Assembly (NCBI RefSeq): GCF_000222305.1
Contig: NC_015921.1
Span: 248,001 to 312,000 of the forward strand
DNA from: Borreliella bissettiae DN127
GTDB lineage: Bacteria > Spirochaetota > Spirochaetia > Borreliales > Borreliaceae
Length of the DNA stretch: 64,000 nucleotides
Direction of reading: 5' to 3'
The notes beneath the pieces were generated by a model, which saw only the letters and a program-made list of their open reading frames with translations, did no database searches and had not been told where the DNA came from. Shown piece after piece: positions 45,790-54,322 of this stretch (positions are counted from its first letter, which is position 1; every line of letters begins with the position of its first letter). Both the position numbers and the translations under genes were made by a program.

Positions 45790-46968
45790 CTAAACAATTA
45801 AATTAACATTTTTATCTACATCGTAAGAAAATTCAACTTCTTCTTCAATTTGAAAAAATTTATTATAACCAAAATGAAAATTTTGATCCTTAGGGCCATC
45901 TTTAAAATCTTTAGAAAAAGAATTTAAATTTTCACCCGCAAGAAAAAGATTTAAGCTGGCATTAAAACCACTCTCACCAAGCATTTTATTTAATGAATGC
46001 ATATTTTGGTCAAAAAGCATTTTAACATTTTGATTATCCACTACAATCTTTCCCAATAAATTATTATTCGAATCAAGATTTAAACTAATTCGTATACTAC
46101 CAAGCTCTTTGGGCTTTAAAACCAACTTAATCTCTCCTGTATTATTCGATTTTAACACAACTTTAGCTTTATCCACAATATTTTTATTAATCTTAAGATT
46201 CCATTCAGGCTTTAAGCTACTGACAAAATCAAAACCTTCAAACTCTTTGGCGTTTTTTATATTATAATTAGCAAATTCTTCAACAAAGCCATTTAAAAAA
46301 TCGTTTGATATTTCTTTAACTTTATATCTATCAACAAAATTTTGACCATCAATTGCATTCAAGCCAAACTTTGAAAAAACAAAATCATTATGATCACCAT
46401 TATTCTTTTTGAAATTTTTCACATCAATGTTAATAACATTTTTTTCTTCCTTTTTATCATTTAAGCTTATCTGATTATAATAATCATCAATCAAAGCAGT
46501 TAAAAAATCAAACCCCAAAAAAGAACTCAAATCATTAAAAGATACACAAAGTTTTTCGATTTTTTCAAAAAATTTTTCTTTGCCGAGAAAATCAAAATTA
46601 GATGATAAGCTTTCTTTAATGCTATTTAAACCTTCAAAATCTACAAAAACACTCATTCTGGCAATCAAAGATTTCAAATCGGAAACAAAAGCCTCATTTT
46701 CAAGTTTTTTTAAAAAAAGGGATTTATCTAAAGGTGATTTTTTTAAATTTTTAGCAATAAGTCCATTGTCTTTAAAAAAATTTAAAAAATCAAATATCAT
46801 AAATTTTGCTTTAGCTAATTTTTTAGATTCAAAAGACAAGACATTTAAAAAAGAACTCGAATTTTCTCTAGATTCCATTTTAGAAACATTTAAATTTAAC
46901 CCTTTAATTGTATTCAATAAATTCAATTTGTTACCATAAGCTTTACTTAAATTTAATAAATTACTCAT
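45790..46968 (-). CDS. fliK: Hook-length control protein FliK (FlbC)
   Basis: 392 residues. The N-terminal two thirds are low-complexity, rich in K, N, F and S. The FliK C-terminal domain is recognised at about 265-345 by ELGSIRISLNLD and VVDNQNVKMLFDQNM. FliK measures the hook and triggers FlhB switching. The old Borrelia name is flbC. It lies 7 nt after flbB and 13 nt before flgD. Corresponds to B31 BB_0285. Confidence 0.85.
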   Translation of the reverse strand: MSNLLNLSKAYGNKLNLLNTIKGLNLNVSKMESRENSSSFLNVLSFESKKLAKAKFMIFDFLNFFKDNGLIAKNLKKSPLDKSLFLKKLENEAFVSDLKSLIARMSVFVDFEGLNSIKESLSSNFDFLGKEKFFEKIEKLCVSFNDLSSFLGFDFLTALIDDYYNQISLNDKKEEKNVINIDVKNFKKNNGDHNDFVFSKFGLNAIDGQNFVDRYKVKEISNDFLNGFVEEFANYNIKNAKEFEGFDFVSSLKPEWNLKINKNIVDKAKVVLKSNNTGEIKLVLKPKELGSIRISLNLDSNNNLLGKIVVDNQNVKMLFDQNMHSLNKMLGESGFNASLNLFLAGENLNSFSKDFKDGPKDQNFHFGYNKFFQIEEEVEFSYDVDKNVNLIV

Positions 46969-46975
46969 ATAAACA

Positions 46976-47599
46976 CTACTCCAATGAACTAACAGACATT
47001 TTTCTAATCAATATAGCAGCTTTTTTAGAATCCATAAGAGACAACCAATAAGGAACAATTGATAAACGGCCCTCTTTTTTGGAAAGCTCTTCAATTTTTC
47101 GCATATAAGATATTGCAAGCTCAGGATTTAAATCCTCAAGCCGCTTAACAGCATCTTCTGGTGGCATATTCATTAAATATACAGCTGTTTGCAAAATATT
47201 TGCTTCCTCATCATTATATTTATTTATAATGTCATCTATTACCTTTTGTTTTAAATCTAAATCTTTCTGCTTTTGTTTAAGCTCAAATTCAAGCTTATTT
47301 AAGCTGTCTTCTTTTAACTTTAAGTCTTCTTTAAGCTTTTCAATCTGCTGATTCTTAATATCAATAGCTTCTCTTTCCTTCACAAGTCTAGCTTCATCAA
47401 GAATTATATTAGAATTATGATCAAAGACTAAAGAAGCTTCTCCTAAAAATTTAGTTCTTACGAATTCGGGGAAATATCTCTTAGTATTATACATTCCAAG
47501 AAAATCAATAAAGAATAACACAAAGCAAAATAACACAACAATTATAAATAACAAAAAAAATACCCTAAAAAAGAACGATAAAAAATTATTCACTTTCAT
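46976..47599 (-). CDS. flbB: Flagellar collar protein FlbB (MotE/YlxF-like)
   Basis: 207 residues. A membrane anchor (about 10-32), a long coiled coil (about 70-130) and a helical MgtE_N-like end (MPPEDAVKRLEDLNPELAI, MDSKKAAILIRKM) make up the protein. This is the layout of MotE and of Bacillus YlxF, which holds the same position between fliJ and fliK. In B. burgdorferi FlbB is a base of the periplasmic collar and is needed for flagellar orientation. The ATG overlaps fliJ by 14 nt. Corresponds to B31 BB_0286. Confidence 0.88.
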   Translation of the reverse strand: MKVNNFLSFFFRVFFLLFIIVVLFCFVLFFIDFLGMYNTKRYFPEFVRTKFLGEASLVFDHNSNIILDEARLVKEREAIDIKNQQIEKLKEDLKLKEDSLNKLEFELKQKQKDLDLKQKVIDDIINKYNDEEANILQTAVYLMNMPPEDAVKRLEDLNPELAISYMRKIEELSKKEGRLSIVPYWLSLMDSKKAAILIRKMSVSSLE

Positions 47600-48017
47600 T
47601 CCTTAGATTTTGACAAACTTTATAATTTACATGCTCATCTAGCAATAAACTTTCCTTTTTTTCTCTATTTTTAATTATAGAATTATTTAAAATTTTTATT
47701 AATATCTTAATCTTTTTTTCTTGCCTATATTTATTCACGTAAATATCATAACACTCGTTATAATGCTTTCTCAGCTCTTCAAGAATTTTAAAATTTTGGG
47801 TTTTTTTATAATTTAAACAGTCTACATACCCTCTTATGTAAAGATCATTAAAGTTATTCAGATTTTTTAAAAGATTAGGAATTCCATCTGAAAACTGATT
47901 TATTTTTGAAATTTTCTTATTTATATTCATTAAGTCTCTCTCGCTTAGTTTTCGAAAGTAAGATCTAATTGTCAATATTTTATTAAGCTTTTGTCTTCTA
48001 AAGTTTAAATCATTCAA
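47586..48017 (-). CDS. fliJ: Flagellar export chaperone FliJ (FlbA)
   Basis: 143 residues, almost wholly helical and charged, as expected for the FliJ coiled coil that sits in the centre of the FliI hexamer. Sequence identity in the family is low, so position between fliI and flbB is the main evidence. The start is TTG at 48017, overlapping the fliI stop (TTGA). Corresponds to B31 BB_0287. Confidence 0.8.
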   Translation of the reverse strand: MNDLNFRRQKLNKILTIRSYFRKLSERDLMNINKKISKINQFSDGIPNLLKNLNNFNDLYIRGYVDCLNYKKTQNFKILEELRKHYNECYDIYVNKYRQEKKIKILIKILNNSIIKNREKKESLLLDEHVNYKVCQNLRNESE

Positions 48018-49324
48018 GATAATATTTCCTTTATTTCATCTTCTAAATTTTCAAAATCAAATGTTTCATTTATTCCTTGAGAAATAAAATCAATAATCTT
48101 AGGATACTTTGAAATTGCAAAATCAACATCCTTATTAGATCCTTTAAGATAAATTCCTGTTCTAATAAGATCTTCATAATCTTTATAAATAGACAATAAA
48201 TTTCTAGCTTTCAAAATTAATTTTTGTTTTTCTGAACTCATTATTCTATGAATAGATCTTGAAGTTGAACTTAAAACATTTATTGAAGGATAAATTCCTC
48301 TGTCAAACAAATCTCTGTCTAAAATAATGTGACCATCCAAAACAGCCTTAATATTATCAGCTACAGGTTCTGTAAAGTCATCTCCCTCAACAAGAACAGT
48401 ATAAAACCCAGTAACACTTCCTCCATTACCATTAAAACCCGATCTCTCAAGCAAAATTGGAATTTCAACAAAAACAGAAGGTGGATAACCTTTAGCTACT
48501 GGAGGCTCTCCTAAAGAAAGAGACATCTCTCTTTTAGCATTTGCAAACCTAGTAATAGAATCAAAAAGCAAAACCACATCTTTGCCTTGCTCCCTAAAGT
48601 ATTCTGCTATCATAGTAGCAACATAAGCTCCCTTATACCTTGATATGGGCGATTCATCAGAAGTTGAAACAACTAAAACGCTTTTTTTTAAACGCTCTTC
48701 ACCAAGTTCATATTCAATAAATTCATTAAGCTCTCGACCCCTTTCCCCAATAAAAGCAATAACGTTTACATCTGCATTTGAATTTTTTGCAATCATGCCA
48801 AGCAAAGTAGATTTACCAACTCCAGAACCAGAGAAAATACCAACTCTTTGCCCTTTTGCGACTGGCAAAAACCCGTCAAGAACTTTAACCCCTGTTAATA
48901 TTTGCTCTTCAAAAATACTTCTATTAATTGGATTAATTTTTTCAAAAATTAACTCTTTATAGCTATTGTTCAAAAATGACCCTTTATTATCAATGGGTCT
49001 GCCAAGAGAATCAATAACTCTTCCTAAAAGCTCATCACTAAGATTTATTTCTAACCCTTTGTTTAAAGAATAGACTTTATTTCCAACCTCAATCCCGCTA
49101 AATCCTTCATAAGCCATAAGGCTAACATAAGGACCATTAAATCCTAAAACCTCAGCACATACCTTTTTATCATTTCTTTGATCAATTAAACACAAATCTC
49201 CAATAGCACACTGAGGTCCCAAACTTTCAACTAAAAGACCTTTTATTTTTTGTACCCTGCCAACAAAAGAAACAGTTTCAATGTCATCTACTTGTCTTAA
49301 ATAATTTTCAAAAAAATTGCTCAC
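48014..49324 (-). CDS. fliI: Flagellar export ATPase FliI
   Basis: 436 residues. Walker A GSGVGKST is at 166-173, followed by GERGRELNEF and the DSITRFANAKREMSLSLGEP block of F1/T3SS ATPases. It energises delivery of substrates to the FlhA/FlhB gate. The start is GTG with AAGGA 6 nt upstream. Corresponds to B31 BB_0288. Confidence 0.97.
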   Translation of the reverse strand: MSNFFENYLRQVDDIETVSFVGRVQKIKGLLVESLGPQCAIGDLCLIDQRNDKKVCAEVLGFNGPYVSLMAYEGFSGIEVGNKVYSLNKGLEINLSDELLGRVIDSLGRPIDNKGSFLNNSYKELIFEKINPINRSIFEEQILTGVKVLDGFLPVAKGQRVGIFSGSGVGKSTLLGMIAKNSNADVNVIAFIGERGRELNEFIEYELGEERLKKSVLVVSTSDESPISRYKGAYVATMIAEYFREQGKDVVLLFDSITRFANAKREMSLSLGEPPVAKGYPPSVFVEIPILLERSGFNGNGGSVTGFYTVLVEGDDFTEPVADNIKAVLDGHIILDRDLFDRGIYPSINVLSSTSRSIHRIMSSEKQKLILKARNLLSIYKDYEDLIRTGIYLKGSNKDVDFAISKYPKIIDFISQGINETFDFENLEDEIKEILS

Positions 49325-49342
49325 TAAAATTCCTTTAGATAC

Positions 49343-50263
49343 TTAACTTAATAACGAAAAATTTTTAAACTTTTCCTCTATTTTATCAAGTTGAGAAGAA
49401 ATGCGCGCATCAATCTCTCCAAAATTAGTTTCAATTATACAACCACCTTTACCTATGTTGGGATCTTCTATAATCTCTAAATTTTCTATAACATCAAATC
49501 TAGAAATAAAATCATTCTTTTTATGTCTAACAATATCTAAATCATCAAGATTTACGCGGATGGTAATCTGTGTTTTATCTTTTACCCTTTTTAAAACTTC
49601 ATTAACATTTTCCAAAACAATATCTTTTTGAGAATCTGTAATCCTCTTAATAACCTTAATTGCAATTTGCATAACAAGACTTACTATCTGAGCACTCGAA
49701 GATTCAAGAATACCTTTCCTTTCAGCGATCAAAGATGCCATTATAGAATGCAATTTTCTCATAACCTTGTCAAAATCTTCAAAACCACTTTCATAACCTT
49801 TTCTGTATCCTTCTTCCCTTCCTTTAGCTGTTGTCATCTCAAGATCTGTTTTTAATTTTTCCTCATACTCTCTTGCTAATCTTTCAATCTCAGCATTAGA
49901 TTCAGCATCAATAGATTCTTTCTTATAAATAGCTTCTCTTTGCAAAAGATCTGCCTCTTGCTTGGCGGCCTCTAATACTTCATTGGCCTTTGCCTTAGCC
50001 TCTTCAATGAGCCGCTTAGATTCAATTTGAACTTCCTCTTTAGCAAGCTCTTGCCTTTTAGTAAGCTCTTCCTCAAGTCGTAATTTTTCATCTCTTAAAA
50101 GTTGTAACTCTTCTTTAAGATTTGTGATTTGACTGTCTATGTCATAAACCTTGCCTTCCTTCTCTTTGATTTCCAAAGATTCAAAAACAGGCTTTGCTAT
50201 CTCAACAAACTCAAACTTTACTAAATTATCAACTTCTGATGATTTATATAAAACCTTAGGCAA
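49343..50263 (-). CDS. fliH: Flagellar export regulator FliH
   Basis: 306 residues. A long charged coiled coil (about 45-165) is followed by the FliH/V-ATPase-E-like C-terminal domain (VMQIAIKVIKRI, then EDPNIGKGGCIIETNFGEID). It links FliI to the C-ring and forms the export spokes. The start is TTG at 50263 with AAAGGAG 6 nt upstream. No ATG is near. Corresponds to B31 BB_0289. Confidence 0.93.
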   Translation of the reverse strand: MPKVLYKSSEVDNLVKFEFVEIAKPVFESLEIKEKEGKVYDIDSQITNLKEELQLLRDEKLRLEEELTKRQELAKEEVQIESKRLIEEAKAKANEVLEAAKQEADLLQREAIYKKESIDAESNAEIERLAREYEEKLKTDLEMTTAKGREEGYRKGYESGFEDFDKVMRKLHSIMASLIAERKGILESSSAQIVSLVMQIAIKVIKRITDSQKDIVLENVNEVLKRVKDKTQITIRVNLDDLDIVRHKKNDFISRFDVIENLEIIEDPNIGKGGCIIETNFGEIDARISSQLDKIEEKFKNFSLLS

Positions 50264-50277
50264 ACAAAACTCCTTTA

Positions 50278-51312
50278 TTAGACAAGCACATCTTCTTCAC
50301 CACCCCTTGAAATAACTATTTCTCCCTGTTCTTCTAATTTTCTAATAAGAGAAACAATTTTTTGCTGCGATTCCTCAACATCTTTTCGCCTAGTAGGTCC
50401 CAAAAATTCCATGTCCTCCTTAAGCATTGAAGCTGCTCTTTTTGACATGTTTTTGAAAATTTTTTCTTGGACAGGAATATCTACAGATTTTAATGCTTTT
50501 GCTAACTCTTGACCATCTATTTCTCTTAAAACCCTTTGTATAGATCTGTCATCAAGCAAAACTATGTCCTCAAATACAAACATCTTCTTCTTAATCTCTT
50601 CTGCAAGCTCTGGATCTTCTTCTTCAAGAGATTCAATAATAAACTTTTCCGTCTTTCTATCAGCCATATTAATTATCTCAACAACATTGTCAACTCCTCC
50701 TGCTGATGTATAATCTTCTGAAGAAAGAGAAGCTAGTTTTTTTTCAAGAACTCTCTCAACCTCCCTTACAACCTCAGGAGAAGTTCTATCCATCAATGCA
50801 ATTCTTCTTGCAACATTGGTCTGTACCTCTGTGGGCAAACTAGAGAGAATAAAAGAAGCCTTTTGAGGATCAAGATATGAAAGGATTAAAGCAATTGTTT
50901 GGGGATGTTCTTGTTGAATAAAGTTTAAAATATTTGCAGGATCTGCTCTTCTTACAAATTCAAAAGGTCTAGACTGTAAAGCAGAACCCAAATTATTAAT
51001 AATATCAACTGCTTTTTGAGTTCCAAGAGATTTTTCAAGAAGTTCTCTTGCGTAATCAATTCCGCCCTTTTGAATAAATTCTTGAGCCATCATTAATTCT
51101 TTAAACTCTAAAAGAACATTATCTTTAAGCTCAGAAGTAATTGTCTCAAGCTTTGCTATCTCAAATGTCAAAGACTCTATCTCTTCTTGAGAAAGATACT
51201 TAAACACTTTAGAAGAGATTTCAGAACCTATTGAAACCAACAAAATAGCGGCCTTTTGCTTACCTGTTAAAGCAGAAACATCCAGAATCTCCTTTTCTTT
51301 CTTTTCTTCCAT
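50278..51312 (-). CDS. fliG: Flagellar motor switch protein FliG (FliG2)
   Basis: 344 residues. The EHPQTIALILSYL motif lies in the middle domain, and the C-terminal torque domain includes the conserved charged helix (DDRSIQRVLREIDGQELAKAL region). The N-terminal domain binds the FliF tail. Borrelia has a second paralogue (FliG1) elsewhere, and this one lies with fliF and is the motor protein. The ribosome site AAAGGTAG follows directly on the fliF stop. Corresponds to B31 BB_0290. Confidence 0.97.
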   Translation of the reverse strand: MEEKKEKEILDVSALTGKQKAAILLVSIGSEISSKVFKYLSQEEIESLTFEIAKLETITSELKDNVLLEFKELMMAQEFIQKGGIDYARELLEKSLGTQKAVDIINNLGSALQSRPFEFVRRADPANILNFIQQEHPQTIALILSYLDPQKASFILSSLPTEVQTNVARRIALMDRTSPEVVREVERVLEKKLASLSSEDYTSAGGVDNVVEIINMADRKTEKFIIESLEEEDPELAEEIKKKMFVFEDIVLLDDRSIQRVLREIDGQELAKALKSVDIPVQEKIFKNMSKRAASMLKEDMEFLGPTRRKDVEESQQKIVSLIRKLEEQGEIVISRGGEEDVLV

Positions 51313-51327
51313 ATCAATTACTACCTT

Positions 51328-53037
51328 TTACGCGTTTTTCAAAAGCCATGTTCTTATAAGCTTAGCAACATCTTCTGGCTTTTCTCTGGCCAAAAGCTCA
51401 GCATTGCTTTGAAGCTCATCGCCTTCTCTAATCCCACCAACAACATCGTCAACGCCAATATCGTCACCACCATCCATTAAGGCTTGTTGACGTCTTAAAT
51501 GTGCTTGCTTTGCCAATTCTTCTTCTCTAAGACGTCTTCGTCTTTCAAGCTCTCTAGAAATAGCAAAAAATATCGTAAATACTAAAATTAATAATGAAAA
51601 TACTATGCTTGCAATAAATAAAAAATATTTAAACCTTTCACTTGCAAAATAATTTTCATCTATTTTCCTAAATTCATTCATACGATCAAAAGATATATTT
51701 CTAACCGTTATTGAATCGCCTCTTTCTGGCTTATATTCAAAAGAGCTTTGCAAAACATCTTCAATATTTTTTATTTCTTCCAATGCCATAGGCTTATATT
51801 CTCTTTTTCTCATTCCATTTTCTATTACGAAATCTCCCTTCTCGTCATACACAAAATTCCAAATACCATCCACGAAAATACCAAGAGAAACGCCCACAAT
51901 CCTAGCGGGCTCTTTTTCACTTGTAGATTTTTTTTCATTCAAAGCAACATTTTTGATCTCTTGAGACTCATTATATTTACCAGTAATATCACTTAAATCT
52001 TGATATTCAGGAGGAGTATTGCCTTCCTGCCCAGGAGGTCCCCAAGGACTATATCCTTGACCCTGATACTCTTTTTTTTGAGTCTGAGAAGAAATAATAG
52101 TTGAATCGCTTACTTTTCTGGTATTATAAGAAGCTTTTGGATCTTGAGATTGAAGCTCAATAGGAGCATACTCTTTAGACTCTGTGGTTTCTTTTGAGGT
52201 ATCAAGCTTTACATTTACTCTTGCTATCATAAATCTATCAACTGACAAAACTTTGCTTAATGCGGAGTCGATTTCACCCCTAAGCATGGCCTCATACTTA
52301 AGCTTTAACTTACGTTCTTTTTCTGCTAAGTCTATTCTATCTATTCCATCTAAATTAGAAAAATCATTCAAAATTGTTCCGCTATTATCAACAATAGCAA
52401 TATTATCAGATTCAAGACCCTCAATGGCATACTGAATAAGCTTAACAAGTCCTTCAACTTTTTTTCTATTGGTAATAATATCCGAACCAGGTCTTGGAGT
52501 AATTCTAACAGATGCCTTAACAGGCTCTTGAGACTCTTTGAAAAGAGCTTTTTCGGGCATAACAAGATTCACACTAACAGCATCAACGTCATCTAAAGCT
52601 ACAATATGCTGTTCAACCGCTCTTGTAATAGATCTTCTAAGATTAATGCTTCTTTCAAAATCAGTAATAGTCCACCTATCAATATCAAATAAAGCCCATG
52701 GATCCATATGAACAGGTACAAGCTCTTCTCTGACAAGAATTGCTCTCATTTTTTTTGCAAGCTTTTCATCATCTAAATAAATTCTTCCATCGGAACTCAA
52801 AAAATACTTAACATTTTCTCTGTCAAGTCTTTGCGATATTCTGTCTAAAAGATATTGATCTTTAATTTCAACTCCAAAAAGAGCAATGCTTTGTCTTTTA
52901 GTAGAAAACCCTATTAAAAAAACAAACGCAAGAATCACAAAAAAAATAATCAATCCTAAGGCTATTTTCTGAACTGTACTAGCTTTTTTGAAGATTCCTT
53001 TTGCTGAAACAAAAAATTTAGTAAAAAAATTGCTCAA
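51328..53037 (-). CDS. fliF: Flagellar MS-ring protein FliF
   Basis: 569 residues. Two membrane helices (about 24-45 and 457-480) bracket the periplasmic ring-building domains. The C-terminal tail ends in KPEDVAKLIRTWLLKNA (about 553-569), the FliG-binding helix. The start is TTG at 53037, with AAGGAG about 10 nt upstream. It is the first assembled part of the basal body. Corresponds to B31 BB_0291. Confidence 0.97.
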   Translation of the reverse strand: MSNFFTKFFVSAKGIFKKASTVQKIALGLIIFFVILAFVFLIGFSTKRQSIALFGVEIKDQYLLDRISQRLDRENVKYFLSSDGRIYLDDEKLAKKMRAILVREELVPVHMDPWALFDIDRWTITDFERSINLRRSITRAVEQHIVALDDVDAVSVNLVMPEKALFKESQEPVKASVRITPRPGSDIITNRKKVEGLVKLIQYAIEGLESDNIAIVDNSGTILNDFSNLDGIDRIDLAEKERKLKLKYEAMLRGEIDSALSKVLSVDRFMIARVNVKLDTSKETTESKEYAPIELQSQDPKASYNTRKVSDSTIISSQTQKKEYQGQGYSPWGPPGQEGNTPPEYQDLSDITGKYNESQEIKNVALNEKKSTSEKEPARIVGVSLGIFVDGIWNFVYDEKGDFVIENGMRKREYKPMALEEIKNIEDVLQSSFEYKPERGDSITVRNISFDRMNEFRKIDENYFASERFKYFLFIASIVFSLLILVFTIFFAISRELERRRRLREEELAKQAHLRRQQALMDGGDDIGVDDVVGGIREGDELQSNAELLAREKPEDVAKLIRTWLLKNA

Positions 53038-53051
53038 AATCTTATGGCTCC

Positions 53052-53387
53052 TTAACGAATATTGATTATATCTTGATAAGCCTTCACACCTCTCTCAACA
53101 ACGGCCTTTAAAAGGCTTAAATTCATATTCGCTCTAGACATTGCTATTACAACGTCATGAACATCAATGCTACTAGGCCTAAGAATAGCTTGTTCTGTAA
53201 CTTTAGAAACATTTAATTGGCTTTTGTTGACATCTGTAATCGAATTTATTAAAACATCCTTAAAGGTTTCAATATCATTGTCTTTGGCATTACTTTTAGA
53301 ACTAAAAAGATTCGCATCAAAATGCAAAGGATTTTTTTTAACCAAATTGACATTATTATCTTTAAAAAAAGCATCTGTTCTCACCAA
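53052..53387 (-). CDS. fliE: Flagellar MS-ring/rod junction protein FliE
   Basis: 111 residues, mostly helical. The C-terminal half with DVVIAMSRANMNLSLLKAVV and RGVKAYQDIINI is the FliE signature. It joins the rod to the MS ring. The frame opens with TTG (53387) followed directly by GTG (53384). AAAGGAG suits either, so the first residue is uncertain. Corresponds to B31 BB_0292. Confidence 0.94.
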   Translation of the reverse strand: MVRTDAFFKDNNVNLVKKNPLHFDANLFSSKSNAKDNDIETFKDVLINSITDVNKSQLNVSKVTEQAILRPSSIDVHDVVIAMSRANMNLSLLKAVVERGVKAYQDIINIR

Positions 53388-53398
53388 TAATCTCTCCT

Positions 53399-53857
53399 TT
53401 AGCCTTGAAGTATAGCTAATGCACTTCTAAACATAGATTTACTACTATTGATGACAGTAGAATTTGCCTCATAAGCACGAGAAGCTGAAATCATATCTAC
53501 CATTTCTTCAACTAAATTAACATTGGGAAGCTCCACATAACCTTTTCTATCCCCAGAACCTATTGAATCGGGATGAGTGGGATCATATTTTAACTTTAAT
53601 GGAGATTTGTCTTTTTCAATGCTAGCAACCCTAACTCCTTGACCAATGCCATTATCAAGATAATCCGGAATAAAAGGCCCTTTCCAATAAGGATTATTAA
53701 CCCTTGGTGCAAAAATAATCCTTTGCCTTCTATAAGGTCCACCATCAGGAGTTCTAGAAGTAGAAACATTTGCAATGTTATTAGAAATAACATCAATCCT
53801 CAACCTTTGTGCAGTTAATCCCGTTGAAGCTACATTAATGCTTGAAAATAATCCCAT
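53399..53857 (-). CDS. flgC: Proximal rod protein FlgC
   Basis: 152 residues. The N-terminal SSINVASTGLTAQRLRIDVI and C-terminal VEEMVDMISASRAYEANSTV halves are the paired helices of rod proteins. It lies in the proximal rod with FlgB. AAGGA precedes the ATG. Corresponds to B31 BB_0293. Confidence 0.96.
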   Translation of the reverse strand: MGLFSSINVASTGLTAQRLRIDVISNNIANVSTSRTPDGGPYRRQRIIFAPRVNNPYWKGPFIPDYLDNGIGQGVRVASIEKDKSPLKLKYDPTHPDSIGSGDRKGYVELPNVNLVEEMVDMISASRAYEANSTVINSSKSMFRSALAILQG

Positions 53858-53880
53858 TTTACATTCCTTAAAATATTAAT

Positions 53881-54288
53881 TTATTTTAATACAATATTTA
53901 TACTTTTAAAATAATGCGCCTGAACATTAGTCATAAGATGATACATCATTTGATTTTGTACAAGTGCCTTAATTTCAGAATCGATATCAACATTATTGCC
54001 ATTATTATTCATAGTTGAAAAATGGTCAAGAACTCTGTGCGGCTTGACATCTGAATATTTTAGATTTTTAAACCCAGACAAGTGCTTGTCACTAGATTTA
54101 ATTAAGCTTAGATCATTTTTATCTTTATTTAAAAAAGCCTTTTCAAACTCTGACTCAAAAGAAATTTTGCTTCTTTTAAAATTTGGAGTATCTACATTTG
54201 CTATATTATCAGAAATAACGCTTTGTCTTAAACTTAGAACATCTAAATACCTATGTGAGAAATCTAAAGACCTTTCAAAATCATTCAA
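53881..54288 (-). CDS. flgB: Proximal rod protein FlgB
   Basis: 135 residues. The N-terminal VLSLRQSVISDNIANVDTPN block and C-terminal QNQMMYHLMTNV are typical of FlgB. It is the first gene of the 26-gene flagellar operon. AGGAGGG lies 9 nt before the ATG, and a promoter lies just upstream in the end of hslU. Corresponds to B31 BB_0294. Confidence 0.96.
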   Translation of the reverse strand: MNDFERSLDFSHRYLDVLSLRQSVISDNIANVDTPNFKRSKISFESEFEKAFLNKDKNDLSLIKSSDKHLSGFKNLKYSDVKPHRVLDHFSTMNNNGNNVDIDSEIKALVQNQMMYHLMTNVQAHYFKSINIVLK

Positions 54289-54322
54289 ATTAAAACCCTC
54301 CTCTGTTTAAAATTGCTTTTAA

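Noticed and set aside
46580..46939. A 119-codon open frame opposite fliK
   Set aside because: It is antisense in a lysine/phenylalanine-rich low-complexity region, which produces long reverse frames by composition alone.
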